Source of the DNA: Gemmatimonadota bacterium
GTDB taxonomy: Bacteria; Latescibacterota; UBA2968
DNA: 21,451 nt
Assembly (NCBI GenBank): GCA_002714465.1
Contig: PAXL01000042.1
Location: 39,872-61,322 of the forward strand
Direction of reading: 5' to 3'
Part shown: in pieces, positions 14,374 to 21,451 of the stretch
Numbering within the stretch: the first letter of the stretch is position 1
How the letters are laid out: each line of letters starts with the position of its first letter
Position numbers and translations under genes: made by a program
Notes under the pieces: generated by a model
What the model saw: the letters and a program-made list of their open reading frames with translations, nothing else
Told to the model about the DNA's origin: nothing
Database searches by the model: none

Positions 14374-16296
14374 ATGCCAGCTCTTGTGAGATTTCAAGCG
14401 CTTCTGTACGTTTTCCTAGTCACTACACCGAACCTCTCCGCTGCCCAGAATCCCGCGTCCTTCACCTATTCAATAACACCCGAGATCATCAGACCCGGTG
14501 AGACCGCAACAGTCTGGATCGACGCCTCTCTCACCGATGGCTGGCACATCTACTCAGCCACCGTTCCGCCCGGCGGGCCCTTCCCCACCAAGATTGTGAT
14601 CACGGACGGCCCTCTCGAACACACTGGGCCAATCATACAACCAGATCCGGTTGTTGAGCACGACCCCAACTTCGACATGATAGTCGAATACTTCGGCAAG
14701 TCCGTCCGGTTCGGCCTTCAGGGTAAACTGCCAGAGCAGAGCACCGCTGGTGCATACTATACCAGTGGCGAAATCACCTACATGCTATGTAACGAGTCCA
14801 CCTGCCTGCCCCCCACAACCGTGGCATTCAGATTGCCCGTCCGCGTCGAAGCCGGAGCACCGCGCATCCCCTACGTCTCCTCGGCTCTGAAGCAAGACGC
14901 ATCCGAAAGCGAAATCTTGGCCGGCACGGGGGACATCGTCGAAATCGATGCAGCGCTCGTCGAAGGCCTCGGCGCCTTCCTTTATCTGTCCCTATCAATG
15001 GGATTCCTGGCGCTACTGACTCCGTGTGTCTTCCCGATGGTGCCGATTACGGTTTCATTCTTCACAACGCAGAGCGAGGGTGAGACACCTCCAAAGCGCG
15101 CAGAATCGATAACCAAATCGGGTGTCTACTGCTGCGGAATCATGGTCACCTTCACAGGACTGGGTACGCTGCTCGGTCTGACGCTCGGCGCTTCGGGCGC
15201 GGCACAATTCGCGGCGAACCCCTGGATTAACCTTGGCATCGCGGCGATATTCGTTGTCTTCGCGCTCAGCTTGTTCGGGCTGTTCGAGATACAGATACCC
15301 ACATCGATCCTGAATCGCCTGAGTACGTCGCAGGCTGGCGGCTACACAGGAATCCTCCTGATGGGGTTAACCTTCTCGCTCACCTCGTTCACCTGCACGG
15401 CTCCTTTTATCGGGACTTTGCTTGTCCTGACCACACAGGGAACCTGGGCGTGGCCGATACTGGGCATGCTGGTCTTCTCGCTCGCCTTTGTCCTGCCCTT
15501 CTTCTTCCTGTCGTTGTTCCCGCAGAGGCTCGGCGAACTTCCGAAGTCGGGTGCGTGGTTGAACTCGGCCAAGGTGGTCATGGGCTTTCTCGAACTCGCC
15601 GCGGCACTCAAGTTCCTGAGCAATGTCGACCTAGTTTGGCAGTGGGGCATCCTGAATCGTGAGATCTTCATCGCCATGTGGATCGCAATCTTCCTCCTGT
15701 GCGGGATCTACCTACTCGGAAAGATCCGGCTTCCAAACGACTCGCCGCTCGAAAAGGTGGGGCCGGGACGACTGCTTGCGACCGTCGGGTTCTTCACCCT
15801 ATCGTTCATCCTGCTCGCGGGTCTATTCGGCGCACCGTTAGGGGAGCTGGAAGCCTTCTTCCCTCCCTACGGATACCATGGATCCGTTGCGCAGCTACGC
15901 AGTGGAAACGCCCAAGAGCTGGCGTGGAACGACGATTACCAAGCCGCCCTTCAGAAGGCCGCCGCCACGGGCCAAAACGTCTTCATCGACTTCACCGGCT
16001 ACGCGTGCACAAACTGCCGCTGGATGGAGGCGAACATCTTTCCCGAGCCTGAAATACGAGGCCTTCTCGAAAACTACGTCCTTGTGCATCTTTACACGGA
16101 CGGGCAGGGCCCCGTCTATGAAGAGAACCGAATGCTTCAGCAGACTAAATTCGGGACCGTGACCCTTCCCTTTTATGCGATCCTAACACCGGAGGGCGAG
16201 GAGCTCGCCCGGTTCCCCGGTATGACGCGCGACCGTGAACGTCTCCAGAAGTTCCTGCAGAAGGGACTTACGGGGTCGATTCGCACCCAACTATAA
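14374..16296 (+). CDS. dsbD: Thiol:disulfide interchange protein DsbD
   Basis: 640 residues with the full three-part DsbD layout. A signal peptide (cleavage near S-A-A at about 24) precedes an alpha domain carrying Cys139 and Cys144 (M-L-C-N-E-S-T-C-L-P-P). The central membrane domain has about eight segments, with Cys218 in T-P-C-V-F-P-M and Cys341 in F-T-C-T-A-P-F. The C-terminal thioredoxin-like gamma domain carries C545-T-N-C548. It passes electrons from cytoplasmic thioredoxin to periplasmic partners such as DsbC- or CcmG-like proteins. The ATG at 14374 is preceded by GGAGG (14359-14363) at 10 nt. It leads an apparent four-gene operon; the next gene starts 16 bp after its stop. Confidence 0.95.
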   Translation: MPALVRFQALLYVFLVTTPNLSAAQNPASFTYSITPEIIRPGETATVWIDASLTDGWHIYSATVPPGGPFPTKIVITDGPLEHTGPIIQPDPVVEHDPNFDMIVEYFGKSVRFGLQGKLPEQSTAGAYYTSGEITYMLCNESTCLPPTTVAFRLPVRVEAGAPRIPYVSSALKQDASESEILAGTGDIVEIDAALVEGLGAFLYLSLSMGFLALLTPCVFPMVPITVSFFTTQSEGETPPKRAESITKSGVYCCGIMVTFTGLGTLLGLTLGASGAAQFAANPWINLGIAAIFVVFALSLFGLFEIQIPTSILNRLSTSQAGGYTGILLMGLTFSLTSFTCTAPFIGTLLVLTTQGTWAWPILGMLVFSLAFVLPFFFLSLFPQRLGELPKSGAWLNSAKVVMGFLELAAALKFLSNVDLVWQWGILNREIFIAMWIAIFLLCGIYLLGKIRLPNDSPLEKVGPGRLLATVGFFTLSFILLAGLFGAPLGELEAFFPPYGYHGSVAQLRSGNAQELAWNDDYQAALQKAAATGQNVFIDFTGYACTNCRWMEANIFPEPEIRGLLENYVLVHLYTDGQGPVYEENRMLQQTKFGTVTLPFYAILTPEGEELARFPGMTRDRERLQKFLQKGLTGSIRTQL

Positions 16297-16312
16297 CTTC
16301 AGCTCAGGCCCG

Positions 16313-18562
16313 ATGCTCCTTCGATGCACCATCGCAGTCGTCGCAATACTCTCCCTGGGGGCCGCCACACCAGCCGGGGCTGAGTGGGGCTGGTATCGGG
16401 GAGACATCGCGACCTTCTCACCCGCCAACACATCTGCAAGCGTCCCTGACCAGATCCACGAGGCCGTCAAAGCCGGTCTCGACTGGGTTGTCCTGTCTGC
16501 GCCGGCGGGTTCCGGGACGTTCGTCGGACTTGGCGAGATGGTCGAGGAGGTTAAGCTCACGGTTCCCCGACTCACTCCAATACTGGGAACAGGATGGCAC
16601 AATGCAGGCGTCCACCTCCGCATCCTGGGTATCGACTCGCGTGCGCCCCTGCCGGAGACGCTTCCAAACCTCCTCACAACCGTTGATACGCACAAGGGTG
16701 TCGCTGTTCTCACGTCGGCAGAGGACACGGAGAATCCTGAACTATTGAATGTGTCCGCGACAATGGACGGAACCTGGCGAGACCTGGTTCTTCCCGGAGG
16801 TCCATGGGACCGCGTTCTGACCGCCGGGAACCGGGTATTCATAACCTCGACAAGCCTGGGGACAAGGCCTGCCCAAACACACGAGACAACCGTCTGGGCA
16901 GAAGGCAACCAACCCGACCAAATCATCCGCGCTCTTCGCAACGGATCCAGCTATGTCGCGAAAACCAAAGGGATCCAGGTCGACTTCCAGGTAGACGGCA
17001 AGACCTTTGGCCAAACTGTATTCCACCAGGGCGAGCCTTTCATCAGGATTCGTGCAACATCACCTGATCCGATCACCTCCGTGTCCCTGATCGCCGATGG
17101 AGCTGAGATCTGGTCAACGAAGCCCGGGCTGCGTATCTGGGAGGAGCGATTCTTCCTTCCGGCGCAGAACTTCGGCTATATCCGCCTGATCGCGTCATCG
17201 GAGCCGGCCGGGATAACCACGGTCACCAATCCCGTCTTTCTCGTGACAGAGAACGCACCGGAAGGCGAACTGCCACTGACCGACGGTCGGTCGGCCGAGC
17301 CTGAGGACCTTACGGAAATCGGTGGCGTCATCGAACCTCTGAGCGGTCTGTCACCGGACGTGCAGACGCGCGTTCTGCGAGAGTTTCTTTCTGACCCATC
17401 CACACGGTTCGGCACTAGCTGGCTCCTGCAGAACCGATCCGACATCATCAGCGACGGCCTCCTCGCAAGGATCGCTGACGAAGACACGGACGACCAGGCC
17501 CGGCTTGGCGCTGCGTATGCGCTGGTGACACGAGGATCCGAGCTCGCACCCGAGGCCCTGCTGGCCTTTCTTTTGGACGATTCATCCTCGCTTCAGGCAT
17601 ACGCAGGTCGCATGTTCGCCCACTTCACCGAAGGTTTCACAGAGGAAGACTGGCCTGACATCGACCGGATGACACCCGAAGCGAAATCCTACATGATCAG
17701 GGCATATCATCCGGGGCGGTTTGTGATTGGCCAGATCGATCGCATCCTAGCCGACCTGGGATCGGATCATCCCGGGCTTTCTTCCTCGGCGAGCGACAAG
17801 CTCGTAACCCTCGCAACACGACACTACAAGGTCATCGAATCGCTTCTCGATGCCGCCGACGAGGGACGAACCGAAGCGGTAGAAGTGCTAGCCATCGTCG
17901 CGGATCACCGCACGATCTCACGTCTTCGGCAGCTCTACGATAGAACGATCGACCCCGCAATCAGGAGATCCACGTTCCTGGCACTCGCTCAGATGGGCGC
18001 TCCCTATCCTGACCGGCCTATTGTCCAGCTGTCGCGAATCGTACGCCCGACCATCGACGGTGACATCACAGACGAGGAGTGGCAAGACGCGATCGATCTG
18101 GGTGGGTTCCGGTCGGACCATAACGGTGCCGACGCTATAGAGCCAATCCGGGCTCAGATCGGAAGCACAACCGACTCCCTGTATCTGGCTGTATCCGTTC
18201 AACTAGGCCGTCTTCCCGAAGCCACCCTCTCTGACGAATTCGCCGATACGGACGATCGAGTCGAGATTATCTTTGCGGGTCCTCCTTACGACGAAGACGG
18301 TAATGGGCCCCGGGATACCCTGACCGTCAATGCCTACGGAAAAATCGACAGCTCTTTCGATTGTGAAGTGACCAGTCGCGTAACTGCAGGCACTTGGTCG
18401 GTCGAGATGGGACTTGCGTTGGGCGAGATCGAATCGTGTCCGAGATTAAACGTTGCTGTCGTATCCCCAAGTACGAGGACAAGATACTCGTGGTCAGTAA
18501 CCTACGGATCACCTTCGAACGCCGACAGGTATGGTGAGCTCAGAACCGAGTCCAGTGAATGA
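16313..18562 (+). CDS. Secreted multidomain protein: PHP-like domain without metal ligands, HEAT-like repeats, CBM9-like C-terminus
   Basis: 749 residues from the ATG at 16313, which begins a clean signal peptide (cleavage near A-G-A-E at 21-24). An upstream in-frame start at 16235 overlaps dsbD and puts a non-signal stretch first. Residues 25 to about 200 resemble a CehA/PHP-type domain (Y-R-G-D-I ... G-L-D-W-V-V-L, H-L-R-I-L-G-I-D). The usual H-x-H after G-D is A33-T-F35, and the usual T-D-H-N is S-A-P-A, so it should not bind metal or be catalytic. Residues about 345-555 are alpha-helical HEAT-like repeats. Residues about 575-745 look like a CBM9-type beta-sandwich (P-T-I-D-G-D-I-T-D-E-E-W). 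It lies between dsbD and the LON-domain gene and overlaps the latter by 4 bp. It probably works in the periplasm or at the surface. Confidence 0.7.
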   Translation: MLLRCTIAVVAILSLGAATPAGAEWGWYRGDIATFSPANTSASVPDQIHEAVKAGLDWVVLSAPAGSGTFVGLGEMVEEVKLTVPRLTPILGTGWHNAGVHLRILGIDSRAPLPETLPNLLTTVDTHKGVAVLTSAEDTENPELLNVSATMDGTWRDLVLPGGPWDRVLTAGNRVFITSTSLGTRPAQTHETTVWAEGNQPDQIIRALRNGSSYVAKTKGIQVDFQVDGKTFGQTVFHQGEPFIRIRATSPDPITSVSLIADGAEIWSTKPGLRIWEERFFLPAQNFGYIRLIASSEPAGITTVTNPVFLVTENAPEGELPLTDGRSAEPEDLTEIGGVIEPLSGLSPDVQTRVLREFLSDPSTRFGTSWLLQNRSDIISDGLLARIADEDTDDQARLGAAYALVTRGSELAPEALLAFLLDDSSSLQAYAGRMFAHFTEGFTEEDWPDIDRMTPEAKSYMIRAYHPGRFVIGQIDRILADLGSDHPGLSSSASDKLVTLATRHYKVIESLLDAADEGRTEAVEVLAIVADHRTISRLRQLYDRTIDPAIRRSTFLALAQMGAPYPDRPIVQLSRIVRPTIDGDITDEEWQDAIDLGGFRSDHNGADAIEPIRAQIGSTTDSLYLAVSVQLGRLPEATLSDEFADTDDRVEIIFAGPPYDEDGNGPRDTLTVNAYGKIDSSFDCEVTSRVTAGTWSVEMGLALGEIESCPRLNVAVVSPSTRTRYSWSVTYGSPSNADRYGELRTESSE

Positions 18563-19167
18563 GCGAAATCCTCCCAATCTTCCCGCTGAGAATGGTCCTG
18601 TTTCCGGGATGCCGGGTTTCCCTGCACATCTTCGAGGACAGGTACAAGCAGATGATCACCGAGTGCGTTGAAGATGAGACGGAGTTCGCCCTGATACTCG
18701 GACAGGACGACGACTTCAACGACGTTGGCTGTTCGGCCAGTGTCGTCGAGGTTATCAACCGCTTGCCTGATGGCCGGATGAACATCATCATCAAGGGCGT
18801 AGACAGAATCCGGGTGATCGAACGTCACGCAGACAAACCGTATATCACGGGCGAGATTGAACGTGTCGCAGACGTCGAGGATGAGCCGAAGAAATCACTC
18901 GCCGAGAAGACTAGAGCCCTTTATGCTGAGGCACTCCAGCTGTCGATAGGCTGGTATCGTGCTCCAAAGGAGGAAGGCGAACCCGCAGGATCACTGTCCT
19001 ATACGATCGCCTCAACTCTGGGCATGCCTATCGAGAGACAGCAAGCCCTCCTGGAGCTTACCTCCGTTCAGGGTCGGTTTCAGTTTCTCAAGGAGATGCT
19101 GGAGAATACCCTACGTGGGCTGCGAGAACACTCCCGAAAAGTAACGGGCAACGGAAAGGCCCACTGA
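18559..19167 (+). CDS. Stand-alone LON N-terminal (substrate-binding) domain protein
   Basis: 202 residues that match only the N-terminal substrate-binding domain of Lon: I-F-P-L-R-M-V-L-F-P-G at 7-17, L-H-I-F-E-D-R-Y-K-Q-M at 22-32, I-I-K-G-V-D-R-I-R-V at about 77-86, and a helical C-terminal half. There is no AAA+ or protease domain, so it is not a protease itself. Stand-alone members of this family are common; roles in substrate recognition have been suggested but not generally shown. The ATG at 18559 overlaps the preceding stop as ATGA, indicating translational coupling. Confidence 0.88.
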   Translation: MSEILPIFPLRMVLFPGCRVSLHIFEDRYKQMITECVEDETEFALILGQDDDFNDVGCSASVVEVINRLPDGRMNIIIKGVDRIRVIERHADKPYITGEIERVADVEDEPKKSLAEKTRALYAEALQLSIGWYRAPKEEGEPAGSLSYTIASTLGMPIERQQALLELTSVQGRFQFLKEMLENTLRGLREHSRKVTGNGKAH

Positions 19168-19168
19168 A

Positions 19169-19729
19169 TTGCAATTACCGACGCGACAGGAGTCCTACGA
19201 CTTACTGCGTGAACACACGCAGAACCCAAACCTGATAAAACACATGCTCGCAGTAGAAGCGTGCATGAAGGCATATGCGGAGAAGCTAGGCGGTGAACCG
19301 GAGCTATGGGGTGCGACAGGACTCCTGCACGACTTTGACTACGAGAAGCATCCAACGCTTGAAGAGCATCCGATGGTCGGGATCGGCATCCTGAACGAAC
19401 TCGGGTATCCCGAGGAAATGCTGCACGCGATCAAAGGCCACGCTCCTTACCTCGGCATCCCTCGGAAAAGCAAACTGGACAAGGTTCTGTTCGCAGTCGA
19501 CGAACTCTCCGGCTTCATCGTAGCTGTCACTCTGATGCGCCCATCAAAGTCGCTTTCAGACCTGAAGGTCTCGTCGGTGAAGAAGAAGATGAAGCAGGCT
19601 GGCTTCGCGCGAGCCGTCAGCCGTGAGGACATCGTCACGGGCGCTGAAGAATTGGGTGTCGATCTGGAAGAACACATCGCGTTCGTCATCGAAGCCATGC
19701 GCGGCATATCGGACGACCTAGGTCTCTGA
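19169..19729 (+). CDS. HD-domain protein (putative phosphohydrolase)
   Basis: 186 residues. A short HD domain spans about 20-115: His25 (I-K-H-M), H54-D55 (L-L-H-D-F-D-Y-E-K-H-P), His67, His91 (K-G-H-A-P) and Asp111 (A-V-D-E-L). This is the metal-binding pattern of HD phosphohydrolases of the HDIG type. The start is TTG at 19169, one base after the LON gene's stop; AAAGG lies just upstream, and the next Met would remove the first metal ligand. It is the last gene of the dsbD operon. The substrate is unknown (nucleotide or phosphate ester is possible). Confidence 0.87.
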   Translation: MQLPTRQESYDLLREHTQNPNLIKHMLAVEACMKAYAEKLGGEPELWGATGLLHDFDYEKHPTLEEHPMVGIGILNELGYPEEMLHAIKGHAPYLGIPRKSKLDKVLFAVDELSGFIVAVTLMRPSKSLSDLKVSSVKKKMKQAGFARAVSREDIVTGAEELGVDLEEHIAFVIEAMRGISDDLGL

Positions 19730-19740
19730 ACAGAAAAAGG

Positions 19741-19758
19741 CAGACGATCCCTCGCCTG
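19741..19758. terminator. Hairpin(s) between the convergent HD and mannonate dehydratase-like genes
   Basis: CAGACGA (19741-19747), loop TCCC, TCGCCTG (19752-19758), with one A-C mismatch. A second short hairpin, GCCC-TTCGC-GGGC, follows immediately. There is no long U-tract. Position between the two stop codons supports a terminator role. Confidence 0.4.
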
Positions 19759-19785
19759 ACCGCCCTTCGCGGGCTGTTTCGTAGG

Positions 19786-20736
19786 TCACGCTCCATATAC
19801 TGTCTGTATAATCGCCCGCATGTATCCGACGGCGTAGGCACGGCCGACCCACTCCGCCCGTGACTGCGGAAAGCGTGGAGTGTGGTCCATCATGAACGGC
19901 CCGTTGAAGCCATTCTCTTTGTAGCTCTCCATCGCCTTTCGCATGTCGGTCTGCCCCTCGTCGATGAAAACTTCCCTGAAGTCCCTCGGGGTGCCCTGGA
20001 TGTCTCGAAAATGCACATAAGCAATTTTTCCACGCCCGCCTATGTCCCGAATAGCCTCGAACACATCTTCGCCCATCTCGGACACGCAGCCTTGACAGAA
20101 GAGCATCGCGTTCGAAGGGCTTTCGACGAGACCGAAGATCTTCCGATACTGATCGAGTGTAGATACGATCCGTGCGGCCCCCCCCATCGGCTCCGGTAAA
20201 GGCGGATCATCCGGGTGGAGTGCCATCACGACGCCCGAGGATTCAGCAACTGGTATAACCCGTTCTAGGAAGTACTCGATGTTCGCCCACATCGAGGTTT
20301 CATCTATCGCCTTGTCCTCTTGGAAGTGGTTCTCGGCTGCCCACTCTTCGTAGTTGAACGTGCTGTACTTAACCCCACCACGTCCCGTAGCCGACGTCGT
20401 CCTGAAATTTCCGATCGGCTTGAAGTTATAACCGAGCGTCGGGATCCCCGCCTCTCCTATGTTTCGGAGGAGCATACACCATGCCTCAATCTTCGGATCG
20501 CGATCCTCTCTTCCGAGCGTGATCGCATCCCAGCACTTGCTCGCAACATTCCTGAGCATCAGACCGTGCGACTCGGCCTGCTTCACACGATCCTTCCAGA
20601 ACGACAGTCGGTCCCTCCCGTCGATCAGATCGTCTGGCGTCGGATAGATCGCCAGGTAGTCCACACCTATCGCGGCCAGGTAAGCCAGGGTCTCGTCGTC
20701 TACCTGATCAAAGCCGAGTTGTTCCTGGATCGTCAT
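19786..20736 (-). CDS. Mannonate dehydratase-like TIM-barrel enzyme (UxuA family)
   Basis: 316 residues. The metal-site pattern of UxuA is present: His174 in A-L-H-P-D-D-P-P, Cys214 in F-C-Q-G-C, His242 in Y-V-H-F-R-D, and Asp284 in M-M-D-H. F-I-D-E-G-Q-T-D (257-264) is also typical. The reaction would be dehydration of D-mannonate to 2-keto-3-deoxygluconate in hexuronate breakdown. It is shorter than E. coli UxuA (about 394 residues, from memory), and such shorter homologues may act on related sugar acids, so I leave the symbol blank. The ATG at 20734-20736 has AAGGAG (complement of 20743-20748) 6 nt upstream. No uronate neighbours are in the window. Confidence 0.85.
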   Translation of the reverse strand: MTIQEQLGFDQVDDETLAYLAAIGVDYLAIYPTPDDLIDGRDRLSFWKDRVKQAESHGLMLRNVASKCWDAITLGREDRDPKIEAWCMLLRNIGEAGIPTLGYNFKPIGNFRTTSATGRGGVKYSTFNYEEWAAENHFQEDKAIDETSMWANIEYFLERVIPVAESSGVVMALHPDDPPLPEPMGGAARIVSTLDQYRKIFGLVESPSNAMLFCQGCVSEMGEDVFEAIRDIGGRGKIAYVHFRDIQGTPRDFREVFIDEGQTDMRKAMESYKENGFNGPFMMDHTPRFPQSRAEWVGRAYAVGYMRAIIQTVYGA

Positions 20737-21256
20737 GACGCACTCCTTTCTTGTTTGCGAAGAGAGAAAGAGACCTCCGTTCAGGTGGTCAGGGGCCGTC
20801 AGCAGTGATGGTGCAGGTCAAGCGTCTCTGCTCTCCGTCTGCGGCCTAACTTCCAAATCGCCAAAACCAGACGAATCCAGCCCGGGCGATTGTTTAGGCT
20901 AACCAGCCATACTCGTCAGAACCCTAGCTCCCACATCATTCAAGAGATCGCTCTTCCCTCTTGGCGCCGCTCGACCAATAACCACACCAGGTTTCCCTGT
21001 AAGGCGTGCCCTAGCCAGTAGCCGTGACCACTGTGCGAAGCGAAACAGAGCCTCTCCATCCGGTCCAGCTCGATGTTGGGATCGGCGATCCCTTGATGCG
21101 ATCTCGCGCGCGTACGATAACCTCTCCCGGAATCAGCCCAACCCACCAAGCTATTCCGTTTGGACCCTCTAAGGGACCGTAAGCGGCCAGACAAAAAAGA
21201 AGTGCTGGTCCCTTCCCTAACAAAAGCCCCGGAGTGTCCCCCTGTGCGTTCCGTTG
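20737..21256. other. Intergenic stretch with no intact gene
   Basis: 520 bp. Next to the mannonate dehydratase-like gene lies its leader. Farther on, 20940-21223 carries two overlapping minus-strand frames with protein-like stretches (for example P-G-E-V-I-V-R-A-R-D in one frame and A-D-P-N-I-E-L-D-R-M-E in the other), which might be a frameshifted remnant, but I recognise no family. An inverted repeat AATCGCC (20856-20862) / GGCGATT (20885-20891) is present. I cannot call a gene here. Confidence 0.4.
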
Positions 21257-21451
21257 TCAGCCAGCCGTGACAACGAACCTTCCGATCAGAGTCTCTGTCG
21301 GCAGAAGTACGAGTGCATCGATTTCCTCACGCACATCGACGAGAAACCGTGCCTGAGCCCCCGAATCCGCAAGGTCGCTAACCTGAGATTCGATTTGCGG
21401 AATCACGATCCGGTCGATCGATTTACTCTCTCCAGCGGCAGCCACTATGAA
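21257..21451 (-). CDS. C-terminal end of an unidentified protein, truncated by the window edge
   Basis: The frame is open from the last base of the window to the TGA at 21257-21259 and shows 64 residues, beginning F-I-V-A-A-A-G-E-S-K and ending G-R-F-V-V-T-A-G. The tail (L-L-P-T-E-T-L-I) loosely recalls the end of HlyD-type membrane-fusion proteins, but this is a weak impression. The missing 5' part lies beyond the window. The composition is protein-like, and I do not recognise the family. Confidence 0.45.
   Translation of the reverse strand, partial: FIVAAAGESKSIDRIVIPQIESQVSDLADSGAQARFLVDVREEIDALVLLPTETLIGRFVVTAG

Noticed and set aside
16235..16312. Upstream start for the PHP-like protein
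   Set aside because: It overlaps dsbD by 62 bp and puts a charged stretch before a clean signal peptide; the ATG at 16313 is a better start.
1..21451. CRISPR arrays, tRNA/rRNA genes, insertion sequences, phage or defence genes
   Set aside because: I looked for regularly spaced repeats, tRNA-like cloverleafs, transposase motifs and terminal inverted repeats and saw none.

Overview
The window is about 21.5 kb of dense bacterial chromosome, moderately GC-rich. It shows short intergenic gaps, genes on both strands, frequent TTG and GTG starts backed by Shine-Dalgarno sequences, and sigma-70-like promoters of the TTGNNN-17-TANNNT type. I see no rRNA, tRNA, CRISPR, insertion sequence or phage genes. 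The large outer-membrane protein that joins a metalloprotease, a PD40 propeller and a barrel, the DsbD/PHP-like operon and the sugar-type TIM barrels resemble uncultured marine or soil Gemmatimonadota-like genomes. That placement is an inference from gene content, not a proof.

Layout. 1-2002 (+): 5'-truncated Cgl0159-type aldolase-fold protein, then a flippase-like membrane protein. 1999-2523 (-): two coupled small genes, a zinc-ribbon membrane protein and a TPR protein. 2598-5834 (-): a 1078-residue outer-membrane protein with protease, propeller and barrel. 5835-6196: non-coding, with hairpins. 6197-6511 (+): small coiled-coil protein. 6508-7341 (-): HTH plus metallo-beta-lactamase-fold hydrolase. 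7474-9064 (+): rpiA and sucD. 9065-9843: no intact gene, but a decayed NtrC-type sigma-54 activator. 9844-10707 (-): sugar-phosphate isomerase-like TIM barrel, divergent from 10832-11545 (+), a NadD-like nucleotidyltransferase. 11598-12919 (-): accD-aroQ. 12920-13288: AT-rich repeat-bearing regulatory region. 13289-14221 (+): LysR regulator. 14374-19729 (+): apparent four-gene operon of dsbD, a secreted PHP-like/HEAT/CBM9-like protein, a stand-alone LON N-terminal domain protein and an HD-domain protein. 19786-20736 (-): mannonate dehydratase-like protein. 20737-21256: non-coding or decayed. 21257-21451 (-): C-terminal end of an unidentified gene.

Function. Most genes are housekeeping: pentose-phosphate pathway (rpiA), TCA cycle (sucD), fatty-acid synthesis (accD), shikimate pathway (aroQ) and periplasmic thiol chemistry (dsbD). 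Two to three TIM-barrel enzymes hint at use of uncommon sugars, uronates or inositol-like compounds. The cell envelope is served by the flippase-like protein, the PD40/barrel protein and the DsbD operon.

I found no defence system or mobile element, and nothing that amounts to a clear new multi-gene system. The points most worth checking are the decayed sigma-54 activator, the ligand-less PHP-like domain, an AroQ lacking a normally conserved active-site histidine, a leaderless-type rpiA promoter, and a set of tetraloop hairpins without U-tracts.
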